NCBI GenBank assembly: GCA_002390205.1
Contig: DGOV01000093.1
Coordinates: 1 to 21,899 of the forward strand
DNA from: Proteobacteria bacterium UBA4457
GTDB taxonomy: Bacteria > Pseudomonadota > Gammaproteobacteria > Ga0077536
Reading direction: 5' to 3'
DNA length: 21,899 bases
Shown: piece after piece, positions 7,485-15,181 of the stretch
Layout of the letters: the number at the start of each line of letters is the position of its first letter
Position numbering within the stretch: the stretch's first letter is position 1
Notes under the pieces: model-generated
Told to the model about the DNA's origin: nothing
Databases searched by the model: none
What the model saw: only the letters and a program-made list of their open reading frames with translations
Translations under genes and position numbers: made by a program

Positions 7485-8630
7485 ATGAAGAATGAAGAGA
7501 CTATGCATGCTGATGATATAGGCCAATGGCGCCTTAATAATGTGCCTGCCTATAATAAAAATAAAATGAAGCTCGGAGTGTTTGCTACTAATTGCAGTAA
7601 TGGGACTACGATGACGCATGCACCAACGACCTTCGAACCCACCTACAAACATAACGTTAAAATAGCTAAGCTCGCTGACACTTTGGGTTTTGAACTACTT
7701 GTGCCCGTAGGCAGATGGAAGCATTTTGGAGGGAGTACTCAGTTTAACGGAGACAATATGGAAGTGTATACGTGGGCCACAGCAATGGCCTGTAATACTT
7801 CTAATATTATGGTGTGTGCAACTTCTCATACCCCCACCGCACACCCTCTGTTTGCTGCAAAGCAGGGTTCGAGTATTGATAACATTTCGGAAGGGCGATT
7901 TGCCCTTAATATAGTGTGTGGTTGGTTTCGACCTGAAATTGAAATGTTCGGTAAAGAACAGTTACCCCATTCGGAAAGATATGCGATGGCGCACGAGTGG
8001 GTAACTTGCGTTAAGAAAGCTTGGTCGGAGCAAGATTTTAGCTTTCAAGGAAAGTATTTCTCTGTCAAGGAAGGTTTTTTGTCACCGAAGCCGATACAGA
8101 AACCAGGTCCTATTTTACTCAATGCCGGAAACTCTGAGGATGGCCGAGAATTTTCAGCAAGAGAAATGGATTTTAATTTTATCACTATGGCGACACCAGA
8201 GGAGGCAGGCAATCTAGTCAAAGACATCCATAAGCGGGCAGCTATTTATAAACGGCAGTGCGGTGTCATGAGCCAGGCGTTTGTTTGCTGTCGTGAAACA
8301 GAAAGTGAAGCTCGTGCAGCCTATGACACCATTCTCGAGCAGGGCGACTGGGATGCGGCTAGAAACGTTATGGAACTGCTGGGAATTGAGAGTGGATCGT
8401 TTGATGCTACTATCAAACAGTTTGCAGAGCGATTTGTGGCGGGATGGGGAGGGTACCCTTTAGTGGGAACTCCAGAGCAGGTGGTTGACAAGATGAAAGA
8501 GCTGAGTGATTTAGGCGTCGAAGGGCTTATTTTATCTTGGCTTGACTACCATGAAGAGCTGGAATTTTTTGGAGATCGTGTGCTCCCTTTGATGGAACAA
8601 GCTGGATTGAGACTACCCAAGATCGGATAG
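7485..8630 (+). CDS. RutA-like flavin-dependent monooxygenase
   Basis: The 381-residue protein is in the luciferase superfamily but belongs to a different branch from its two neighbours. Its order of motifs follows pyrimidine monooxygenase RutA and dimethylsulfone monooxygenase-like enzymes: FGGSTQFNGDNMEVYTWA (81-98), ATSHTPTAHPLFAAKQGSSIDNIS, GRFALNIVCGW (137-147), PEIEMFG, and ILLNAGNSEDGREFSARE. RutA uses FMN hydroperoxide to cleave uracil; SfnG-type relatives cleave C-S bonds. About 28 extra residues precede the conserved MKLGVF start, so translation could also begin at an internal ATG (7566), though GAGG 10 nt before 7485 favours the longer form. The substrate is unknown: no RutB-like amidohydrolase is in the window, so the pyrimidine pathway is not demonstrated. 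It lies between the aminotransferase and an SDR in the same operon. Confidence 0.88.
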   Translation: MKNEETMHADDIGQWRLNNVPAYNKNKMKLGVFATNCSNGTTMTHAPTTFEPTYKHNVKIAKLADTLGFELLVPVGRWKHFGGSTQFNGDNMEVYTWATAMACNTSNIMVCATSHTPTAHPLFAAKQGSSIDNISEGRFALNIVCGWFRPEIEMFGKEQLPHSERYAMAHEWVTCVKKAWSEQDFSFQGKYFSVKEGFLSPKPIQKPGPILLNAGNSEDGREFSAREMDFNFITMATPEEAGNLVKDIHKRAAIYKRQCGVMSQAFVCCRETESEARAAYDTILEQGDWDAARNVMELLGIESGSFDATIKQFAERFVAGWGGYPLVGTPEQVVDKMKELSDLGVEGLILSWLDYHEELEFFGDRVLPLMEQAGLRLPKIG

Positions 8631-8653
8631 ATAATTAATATGGAGAGTAAATT

Positions 8654-9421
8654 GTGGGACGACTAGAAAATAAGGTTGCGATAATCAGTGGTGCGCTAGG
8701 CGGACAAGGACAGGTAGCAGTGAGCCGATTCGTTGCAGAAGGAGCTAAAGTTGTAGCGACAGACATGTCACCTGAGCCTGACGGAAGGGTGGCTGAGTTA
8801 GTTTCAGAGACTGATGCGGCTGTGGCATATATTGGTGGAGACCTTTGCGATTACAGCCTTCTAGGTAGAATTGTCGAGCTTGCTATAGCTCGATTTTCAG
8901 GACTAGATATCCTCTTCAGTAATCATGGAATTATGGTAGGGAAACCTTTTTTAGAGACCACCGTAGAGGAGCTTGATAGTGTGCTAGCGGTGAATTTACG
9001 CGCGCCATTTCTTCTCAGTCAAGTCGCTGCACGTGAAATGTCAAAAAGAGGAGGAGGCTCAATTATTCATAACTCGTCGGTGGGGGGATTGGTGGGGTTC
9101 CCAACTATGGCGGCCTATGGCGCTTCCAAAGGAGGGCTAGCTCAGCTGGCACGTTCTATGGCGACTGACCTTGCAGAATACAATGTCAGGGTCAATGCTA
9201 TTTGCCCCGGTGTTGTAGATACTCCGATGCCTGAGCGGTACGTAGAGGGATTAGGTGTCAATAAAGAATCAGTATTTGCAGAGATGGAGGGGATGCATTT
9301 AATGAATAGGTTGGGACGTCCCGAAGAAATTGTTAATGTTGCATTGTTTTTAGCCTCTGATGAAGCTTCTTTTATGACCGGGGCTGTAATCCCCGTAGAT
9401 GGTGGGCTATCTGCGATTTAA
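8654..9421 (+). CDS. Short-chain dehydrogenase/reductase (classical SDR)
   Basis: The 255-residue enzyme has the NAD(P)-binding glycine motif SGALGGQG (12-19), a SNHG version of the NNAG motif (89-92), N114, and the catalytic S142, Y155 and K159 (YGASK). The C-terminal MTGAVIPVDGG is usual for the family. D37 after beta-2 (VVATDMS) suggests a preference for NAD(H). The GTG start is set by GGAGAG 6 nt upstream. Placed after an aminotransferase and a monooxygenase, it could oxidise or reduce the aldehyde, alcohol or ketone they produce; that role is inferred from context. Gaps to the neighbours are 23 and 33 bp, so it is co-transcribed. Confidence 0.9.
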   Translation: MGRLENKVAIISGALGGQGQVAVSRFVAEGAKVVATDMSPEPDGRVAELVSETDAAVAYIGGDLCDYSLLGRIVELAIARFSGLDILFSNHGIMVGKPFLETTVEELDSVLAVNLRAPFLLSQVAAREMSKRGGGSIIHNSSVGGLVGFPTMAAYGASKGGLAQLARSMATDLAEYNVRVNAICPGVVDTPMPERYVEGLGVNKESVFAEMEGMHLMNRLGRPEEIVNVALFLASDEASFMTGAVIPVDGGLSAI

Positions 9422-9454
9422 TTTATTAAAAGTATCAAATACGGAGTAAGTAGA

Positions 9455-9955
9455 ATGAGTTTGGTTTTAAAAAGCGAGAGTTTCAAAGATGGTGAGAGGC
9501 TAAACACGCCGCATGTTTTATCTGAGGCGTATGGATTTGGTTGTACTGGTGGTAATTTGTCACCCCAGTTAGCGTGGAGCGGAGTCCCTGAGGGGACAGA
9601 GAGTTTTTCTTTGACTTGCTATGATCCTGATGCGCCGACAGGAAGCGGGTTTTGGCATTGGAATGTAGCTAATATTCCGGCTAATATTTTTTCTTTAGAA
9701 CTAGGATCAGGGGATCTTTCGGCGGGGAAAATGCACCCGGATGCGGTGGAAGTTAGAACCGATTTTGGAGTTCCGGGATATGGTGGCCCTTGCGCGCCAG
9801 AAGGTTCAAATATCCATCGATATATTTTTACTGTCCATGCTGTAAACGTAAAATCACTGCCTGTGACACCAGATACTACGGCTGCAATACTTGGTTTTTA
9901 CCTAAATTTTCACACTATAGAGAAAGCGAGCTTGATTGGGTTGTTCAGTCGATAG
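9455..9955 (+). CDS. PEBP family protein (YbhB/YbcL type)
   Basis: The 166-residue protein carries the two conserved regions of phosphatidylethanolamine-binding proteins: DPDAPTGSGFWHW (57-69) and GYGGPCAP (108-115) followed by H121-R-Y. This matches the bacterial YbhB/YbcL branch, which forms a small anion-binding pocket. No signal peptide is seen, so it is cytosolic. The biochemical role of bacterial PEBPs is unsettled; its place inside an oxidoreductase operon suggests binding or sequestering a small ligand of the pathway. The ATG is preceded by GGAG at 8-nt spacing. It is 33 bp after the SDR and 59 bp before the second luciferase-like gene. Confidence 0.88.
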   Translation: MSLVLKSESFKDGERLNTPHVLSEAYGFGCTGGNLSPQLAWSGVPEGTESFSLTCYDPDAPTGSGFWHWNVANIPANIFSLELGSGDLSAGKMHPDAVEVRTDFGVPGYGGPCAPEGSNIHRYIFTVHAVNVKSLPVTPDTTAAILGFYLNFHTIEKASLIGLFSR

Positions 9956-10014
9956 GCGTTTTTAACTAAGGAATTTAATTTATCTAAGTTCATTTGCTTA
10001 AGGGGAGCAAGGTA

Positions 10015-11040
10015 ATGCGATTTGGGATAATGTATGATTTTAGAAACCCACAAAGATGGCATATACCGTCGGCACGGTTTTATCGAGCGATGCTCGACCA
10101 GATGGTCGAGGCAGAAAGAATAGGCTTCGACCATGTTTGGTTAACTGAACATCATTTCACCGAAGATGGCTACAACCCTTCATCCTTATCTATGGCTGCT
10201 GCTGTTGCGGCGGTAACTTCACAAATCAGGATAGGCACTTTCATACTGCTATTGCCTTTTATTCATCCTGTCAGGGCCGCAGAAGATGTTATTTTGGCGG
10301 ATATTATTTCTGATGGCCGATTTGATTTAGGTGTTGGTCAAGGCTATACCCATGATGAATTTAATGCATTTTGTATAGACCGTAAGGAAAGAGCACCGAG
10401 GCTTTCCGAAGGTATTGAATTGATGACGAAGCTCTTTACAGAGAATAACGTCACTTTTAATGGGAAGTACCACCAAGTTTCTAATATGACATTATCCCCT
10501 AAAGCCATTCAAGCGCCTCACCCACCGTTGTGGATCGGAGCTCGCGGACCTAAAGCTATCAGGCGAGCAGCAAAAATGGGGGCTAACCTGATGACTACGC
10601 TGGGGCCAGATCCAGCGCCATTGTATATAGATACGCTTAAGGAGCTCGGGAAAGATCCTGCCAACTTTAAAATTGCGCAACTCAGGATGGTTTATTGTGC
10701 TGATTCTGAAGATCAGGCTTGGGAAGACATCCAACATCACTTAGCCCATGTTTTTGGCTATTACGAAGCTGTATTGAAAGAAGCCGGCGATGTAGAGGGT
10801 GATGAGCTCTCTATGCCGTTCAGTTCCCCAGAAGAGATACGAGACTCTGTTTTGGCAGAAACTGCGATTATGGCGGGTACAGTTGAGCAAGTGTCAGATA
10901 AGATTTCTGACTTTAAAAAGAACTTTGAATGCACAGATTTCATCCTTTCGAGCCATTTTGCTGGAATTGATCCTAGGAAAAGTTCATATTCAAACGCGCT
11001 TTTCGCAAAACATGTGATGCCTAAATTTAAAGGCTCTTAG
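10015..11040 (+). CDS. Luciferase-like flavin-dependent monooxygenase (LLM family), paralogue 2
   Basis: The 341-residue protein is a luciferase-like TIM barrel with WLTEHHF (42-48), IGTFILLLPFIHPVR (73-87), GRFDLGVGQGY (101-111) and PHPPLWIGARGPKAIRRAAKMG. The ATG at 10015 is chosen because AAGGGGAGCAAGG lies just before it; an in-frame TTG 21 bp upstream has no ribosome site. It is the last gene of the plus-strand operon and is homologous along its whole length to the divergent gene at 4827-5867, though the two differ at many positions, so this is an old duplication or two acquisitions, not a recent copy. Reduced flavin must come from outside the window. The substrate is unknown. It converges on the DMT transporter gene with a 33-bp gap and no clear hairpin. 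Confidence 0.9.
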   Translation: MRFGIMYDFRNPQRWHIPSARFYRAMLDQMVEAERIGFDHVWLTEHHFTEDGYNPSSLSMAAAVAAVTSQIRIGTFILLLPFIHPVRAAEDVILADIISDGRFDLGVGQGYTHDEFNAFCIDRKERAPRLSEGIELMTKLFTENNVTFNGKYHQVSNMTLSPKAIQAPHPPLWIGARGPKAIRRAAKMGANLMTTLGPDPAPLYIDTLKELGKDPANFKIAQLRMVYCADSEDQAWEDIQHHLAHVFGYYEAVLKEAGDVEGDELSMPFSSPEEIRDSVLAETAIMAGTVEQVSDKISDFKKNFECTDFILSSHFAGIDPRKSSYSNALFAKHVMPKFKGS

Positions 11041-11073
11041 CGTGGAAAGATTTTGGTAGCCCTTCTGTTTTAG

Positions 11074-11961
11074 CTAACTGTCAGTTTTTTTGTAATCGAT
11101 CACTTGCATTGCAACGATTGCGAGAAGCACGATGCCTCCTCCGACTGCCTGGGGAAATTCGAGTACTTCACTAAATAACATCCAGGCTGCGATCACTGCG
11201 ACGACAGGTTGGATATTTACTGCCATACCTGCCTTGAGAGCGCCAATTCTGGAAATTGCATAAAGATATAAAGGTGTACCGCCACTTTGGAACAGTCCGA
11301 CCCCGAGTGTCCCAGCCCACCCTGTCCGACTTGTAGGTAAATTTAGAGAGCCAAGAAATAGGCAGATAACAATCAACGTGATTAGGCTGAAGCAGCTGAT
11401 ATGGAACGCTGTGACAAAAGCATTTTGACCGCCGAAATGCTGCCTTATCTGGATAGCATTAAACGCCGTGGCTACAGCTCCCATAAGAGCTAATGCCCCG
11501 CCTCTCCAGTCAATAGTTTCTGAAGATGCTCCGAGCATCACAATAAGTCCAGAGAAGGCAACAATAATTGCGACTAATTTTGATAAGGCAACCTTCTCTA
11601 TACCAAACATGAACACTAACACAGCGATCATTACAGGGAAGGTGAAAAATATTAATGTTGCGAGGCCGACCGAGATGAATTTAATAGATCCTAGATAGCC
11701 TAAGGTCATCAATACAAAAAGAATGCCGTTTACTATTGTCGGCTTCAATAGATCTCTTGACAATGTGTAATCTATTTTTGTAATCAACAGAGCTAACCAG
11801 AGAAACACCACGACAATAAACGTTCTTATTGTGACTAAACTGACGGCATCTATCCCGCCGTCATAGGCATATCTGGAAACCACTGCCGCTCCCGCCAATA
11901 AGGTGCCGGCGAGAAGCGCACAGAAAAATCCCCGCATGTTGCTTTTAGGATTGCTTGACAT
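11074..11961 (-). CDS. DMT superfamily transporter with EamA domains
   Basis: The 295-residue protein is almost entirely hydrophobic, with about ten transmembrane helices in two EamA repeats (roughly residues 10-140 and 150-290). The second repeat has the usual SGGTPLYLYAISRIGALKAGMAVNIQPVVAVIAAW stretch. DMT/EamA proteins in the inner membrane export amino acids, nucleosides or other small metabolites; the cargo cannot be read from sequence. The ATG at 11961 is preferred over a GTG two codons earlier because GGAG sits 5 nt before the ATG and directly abuts the GTG. It follows the BVMO gene on the same strand after 80 bp and may be co-transcribed. Confidence 0.88.
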   Translation of the reverse strand: MSSNPKSNMRGFFCALLAGTLLAGAAVVSRYAYDGGIDAVSLVTIRTFIVVVFLWLALLITKIDYTLSRDLLKPTIVNGILFVLMTLGYLGSIKFISVGLATLIFFTFPVMIAVLVFMFGIEKVALSKLVAIIVAFSGLIVMLGASSETIDWRGGALALMGAVATAFNAIQIRQHFGGQNAFVTAFHISCFSLITLIVICLFLGSLNLPTSRTGWAGTLGVGLFQSGGTPLYLYAISRIGALKAGMAVNIQPVVAVIAAWMLFSEVLEFPQAVGGGIVLLAIVAMQVIDYKKTDS

Positions 11962-12041
11962 AGTCACTCCAGTTTTGTTTCACAAATTATGGAGAGTGCC
12001 CTTAATCGCTGCCTAGTAAAGGCACAAGTCACCCAGTGCTT

Positions 12042-13643
12042 TTAGGAAAAACGATACCCTGCGTAATTTTCAGCTTGGACCGCTTTACACTTTCGTTCGT
12101 AACGTTGGAATCCACCGACATAAGGCATGAATATCCGAGGTTTCCCCGGAATATTTGCGCCTAAATACCAAGAGTTACAGGTCGGGTAGATAGTTGTATC
12201 GGCGATATTATTAATATGTTCAACCCAATTGTTTTCAGCAGTTTCGCTCGCTTCTATTGTCATGAGATTATTGTCTTCAATGTGTTGAATACATTCTGAT
12301 ATCCACTCCCCGTGCTGCTCCGAACCAACTACCATGTTTGCCAGCACGGATGGACTCCCAGGACCTGTCATAATAAATAAATTCGGAAAACCAGAGACTG
12401 ATAAACCAAGGTATGAAACTGGCCCTGCTTGCCATTTTGATTTGAGTGATTGTCCATTCCTTCCTGTAATATTGATCCTATCAAGCGAGCCTGTCATGGC
12501 ATCAAATCCCGTGGCAAAAATGACATTGTCTAATTCGAAGTGACGGTCTGCAGTTTCTATCCCATTTCTAGTGAACGAGATAATAGGGGAGGCTAACACA
12601 TCTATCAGAGAGACATTCTTTTGATTAAAAGCTTCATAGTAACCTGTGTCCGAACATGGTCTTTTACAGCCAAATAAATGATCGGGACTTAGCTGTTTAG
12701 CTGTTTCGGGATCTTCAACGATATCTTCTATTTTATTACGAATAAAGTTGACAGCAGTCTCGTTAGATTTCTTATTTGAGACTAGATCATTAAAGCAGGT
12801 GAGAAAGGAGAGCCCACCTTTTTTCCAATAGTCTTCATAGACTTCATTACGCTCCATGTCGTCGGCTTCTAACGCGCCTTGTCTCCGGGGTAAGCTATTA
12901 CAGGCCGCTGGCAACCCTCGTTGTTGTTTTCGAAAGGCGGAGTAATTTGATTTTAGGGAATTCTGGTCTTGATCGCTCAGTGGTGTATTCCCTGCGGGCA
13001 CCGAGAAATTTGGGGTGCGCTGAAAAACGAAAAGATGCTCAGCTTGCTGGGCAACTATCGGGGTAGATTGAATCCCAGAGGACCCTGTTCCAATTATTCC
13101 AACAGTTTCTCCGGAAAAATCTACCTTTTTATGGGGCCAATTGCCCGTATGATAAGTTTTTCCTGCGTAGTCTTTCAGCCCAGGGAAATCAGGGACGTTG
13201 GTAGAGGAGAGTGGGCCGGTGGCCATTATGCAATATTTTGCCAAATAGTTATCTTTTGTGGTTTGCACACTCCACAAGTTAGTGGTTTCTGAAAATTCAC
13301 AGTTTAATGCTTTTGTTTCTAGACTAATGTCGTCGCGCAGTTCAAATCGATCTGCGACGTGTTCGAGATACCTTAAAATTTCTTCTTGACCTGCAAATCG
13401 CTCTGTCCACACCCAATCTTGTTGTAATTCTTCGCAAAAGCTATAGGAGTATTCCATACTTTCAACATCGCAACGGGCTCCCGGATAACGATTCCAATAC
13501 CACGTACCACCAACGCCTTTTCCTGCCTCGATAATTTTCGCTGTTAGCCCTAGTTCTTTTAATTTGTACAACATGTACAAGCCGGAGAACCCAGCTCCAA
13601 CTATTATGGCATCGACTTTTACGTCGTTGTCGTCTTTTGTCAT
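12042..13643 (-). CDS. Baeyer-Villiger flavin monooxygenase (class B, CHMO-like)
   Basis: The 533-residue protein has a first dinucleotide fold GAGFSG (16-21) for FAD, GGTWYWNRYPGARCDVES (45-62) typical of cyclohexanone and steroid monooxygenases, the BVMO fingerprint YAGKTYHTGNW (159-169), and a second fold GTGSSG (185-190) for NADPH. The fingerprint begins with Tyr where Phe is usual (FxGxxxHxxxW). Later ATGFD and MTGPGSPSVLANM segments also fit the family. Such enzymes convert ketones to esters or lactones using NADPH and O2. It is the only monooxygenase here that needs no separate reductase. A ribosome site GAAGG lies 11 nt before the ATG. Substrate unknown; cyclic or steroid ketones are plausible. 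Confidence 0.93.
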   Translation of the reverse strand: MTKDDNDVKVDAIIVGAGFSGLYMLYKLKELGLTAKIIEAGKGVGGTWYWNRYPGARCDVESMEYSYSFCEELQQDWVWTERFAGQEEILRYLEHVADRFELRDDISLETKALNCEFSETTNLWSVQTTKDNYLAKYCIMATGPLSSTNVPDFPGLKDYAGKTYHTGNWPHKKVDFSGETVGIIGTGSSGIQSTPIVAQQAEHLFVFQRTPNFSVPAGNTPLSDQDQNSLKSNYSAFRKQQRGLPAACNSLPRRQGALEADDMERNEVYEDYWKKGGLSFLTCFNDLVSNKKSNETAVNFIRNKIEDIVEDPETAKQLSPDHLFGCKRPCSDTGYYEAFNQKNVSLIDVLASPIISFTRNGIETADRHFELDNVIFATGFDAMTGSLDRINITGRNGQSLKSKWQAGPVSYLGLSVSGFPNLFIMTGPGSPSVLANMVVGSEQHGEWISECIQHIEDNNLMTIEASETAENNWVEHINNIADTTIYPTCNSWYLGANIPGKPRIFMPYVGGFQRYERKCKAVQAENYAGYRFS

Positions 13644-13673
13644 GTGGAAGTTACCTTCTGTATTTTAATCATT

Positions 13674-13707
13674 ACTGCTTGAGCAGTCTGTTGCTTTTCC
13701 GAAAGCA
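13674..13707. repeat. Two short inverted repeats upstream of the BVMO gene
   Basis: ACTGCT-TG-AGCAGT (13674-13687) is a near-palindrome 31 bp before the BVMO start, placed where a repressor could block transcription or initiation. Next to it TGCTTT-TCCG-AAAGCA (13692-13707) forms a 6-bp, four-base-loop hairpin. No regulator gene is adjacent. The remaining sequence to the next gene holds only the terminator described below. Confidence 0.35.
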
Positions 13708-13838
13708 TAGCGATCTAAAACTGTTTTTCGTACGTCGATCTAAATACAACAGTATATTATAAAGTACTCCTGTGTGCAGGCCTCATGGAGCATCTAAACT
13801 TATCGCTTATGTCTCATAATGAAATTAATAAGAGGGGT

Positions 13839-13893
13839 AAAAAAAACCCGCTGGGACTAGCCGCAGCGGGCTTAAAACACTCATTGTTTTAAG
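13839..13893 (-). terminator. Tandem hairpin terminator of the TorF-like gene
   Basis: Five bases after the TAA of the porin-like gene lies an AT-rich stem (CTTAAAACA / TGTTTTAAG, 13871-13893). It is followed on the minus strand by a GC-rich stem CCCGCTG / CAGCGGG (13847-13870) and a run of eight Ts (13839-13846). This is a textbook intrinsic terminator, reinforced by a second hairpin. Confidence 0.88.
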
Positions 13894-13897
13894 GGTA

Positions 13898-14665
13898 TTA
13901 CCAAGAGCTAGATACTGCAAAGACCACGGCTTCACATCCACTTTGGTCGCCGTCACAGTAGTTATCAGCGTCATTCCACGAGATATCAAATGTGAAGGCC
14001 CCAAAATCTTTTGAAGCACCTACAGCATAATGCCAGTAGTCAAAACCTCCAGCAGTAGTTTTGTCTCCGGACACGTCTTGGTAACCTATGTTGAAGTAGG
14101 GGTTGATACCCGCAGGCAGAGAAACACCAACCGAACTATTCACATAGATTCCGTCATCATCCTCACCGTAAAAGTCTGGAGACCAAGCAAAGCCAACAGA
14201 CACGGAAGGAGCCAGCGATCCGCCAAATTCTTTACCGATAGAGCCATAAATTTCCCAGAAGTCATAGTCTCCGCCACCTGAATCTTCATTTTGACCGGTA
14301 TACATATAATAGAGATAGCCTATGTCATATGAGAGTCCAGCAAAATCAAAGCCATAGCCAGCATAAAAATCGATTTCTAACGAAGCCGCATCGCTAGTAC
14401 TAGGATTGAATTCTAGATTTGATGCCCATGTTCCCGCATAAAAACCCGAAGAGTGGGCATAGTCCATCCCGCCTTGGAGAGCCGGATCTTCATTGGTTTG
14501 TGTAATTCCGCGATAAAGGTAATCAGTTGCAATCAGCACATTGGCGCTAAATGTATGTTCTGATGGCGTTTCCGCATGATTATCTGCCGTTGCTGTGAAC
14601 GGCACGAGTAGCAGGGATCCAATAAACATCAGACCCGTTATTTTTGCTTTGAAAAATTGTCTCAT
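13898..14665 (-). CDS. TorF-family putative porin (TIGR02001-like outer membrane protein)
   Basis: The 255-residue protein has a signal peptide (1-27, cut after ATA), then alternating aromatic beta-strands typical of a small outer-membrane barrel. The N-terminal signature LIATDYLYRGITQTNEDPALQGG and SGFYAGTWASN are those of the TIGR02001/TorF group. The chain ends in an aromatic residue (SSSW), as required for barrel assembly. Two cysteines near the C-terminus (NYCDGDQSGCE) could form an extracellular-loop disulfide. The function in the family is not established; it may be a channel for small solutes. The ribosome site AGGAGAG is strong, and a private tandem terminator follows, so the gene is monocistronic and probably well expressed. 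Confidence 0.88.
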   Translation of the reverse strand: MRQFFKAKITGLMFIGSLLLVPFTATADNHAETPSEHTFSANVLIATDYLYRGITQTNEDPALQGGMDYAHSSGFYAGTWASNLEFNPSTSDAASLEIDFYAGYGFDFAGLSYDIGYLYYMYTGQNEDSGGGDYDFWEIYGSIGKEFGGSLAPSVSVGFAWSPDFYGEDDDGIYVNSSVGVSLPAGINPYFNIGYQDVSGDKTTAGGFDYWHYAVGASKDFGAFTFDISWNDADNYCDGDQSGCEAVVFAVSSSW

Positions 14666-15181
14666 TTTTCTCTCCTGCTTTTTAAATTTTTCTTAAGTTT
14701 TACTTTTAAGAGGACAATACTGACTCTCTATACTAGACTTGGCATGCATATTTGGTGCCAACTTTATATTTGCCCGGAAAGCAGTAATTTTCTGCTAAAC
14801 AATCCATAGATTGGAAGGTTTTAGGGGGAGTCATTTTTTTCAGGGTGCACTATGAACAAACGTTCTCTTTCTTATGCCCGTTTAGAGGGCATAAATCCGA
14901 TGGCTAGCGTTATCTCTATCGGCCTAGTGTGTGAGAGTCCTGAGCTAGACCGACGGTTGTTAGTTGGCAGCATTACCCAATTGCACTTGCTTTATTCCAT
15001 ATTAAATTCCGCTATTTGTTGTTCTGAAACCTCGTAATGAAAACGAGCTTTGTTGACTATTTAATATTTAGCTTTAGTGGAAGACTTCCATGGGTTAGAG
15101 TTCGGTATTTAAAGTTATAGTCCTCAGTTGCTATAGCTAATGCCTACAGTTCATTAATTAATTGAAATTTGAGGTCTAGTT
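14666..15181. other. 516-bp gene-poor intergenic region with several hairpins
   Basis: Besides the palindrome at 14739-14761, this stretch holds AGCAG-N7-CTGCT (14780-14796), a perfect 8-bp stem TTATGCCC / GGGCATAA with a 7-nt loop (14872-14894), an imperfect CGGcCTAG / CTAGaCCG pair (14920-14952) and CTCGT / ACGAG (15031-15046). A 61-codon plus-strand ORF (14852-15037) has an AGGG site 6 nt before its ATG, but its product (starting MNKRSLSYARLEG) resembles nothing known and shows no domain, so I do not call it a gene. A structured small RNA or long regulatory leader is possible. Near the right end, TTAAAG-N17-TATAGC (15109-15137) is a weak promoter candidate for the SDR gene. Confidence 0.4.
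14739..14761. promoter_or_regulatory. Palindrome TTGGCA-N11-TGCCAA upstream of the TorF-like gene
   Basis: A perfect 6-bp inverted repeat with an 11-bp spacer, itself containing ATGCAT, sits 74-96 bp before the porin start. On the minus strand it lies directly before TAGTAT (14730-14735), a possible -10 box, so a bound protein would sit over the -35 region. The T-N11-A layout recalls LysR-type sites, but no LysR gene is in the window. Confidence 0.35.

Noticed and set aside
6104..9421. A true Rut pyrimidine-degradation operon
   Set aside because: Only the RutA-like protein has a resemblance; RutB, RutC, RutD, RutF and RutG counterparts are absent, and SfnG-like functions fit equally well.
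12969..13292. 107-codon plus-strand ORF inside the BVMO gene
   Set aside because: It is antisense to a conserved coding region and its product shows no domain or ribosome site.
14852..15037. 61-codon ORF as a gene
   Set aside because: No domain, no recognisable similarity and hairpins within; only an AGGG site supports it, so it is noted within the intergenic entry.
15031..15049. CTCGT/ACGAG hairpin as a terminator
   Set aside because: Stem of only five pairs, no adequate T-run and no convincing gene ending before it.
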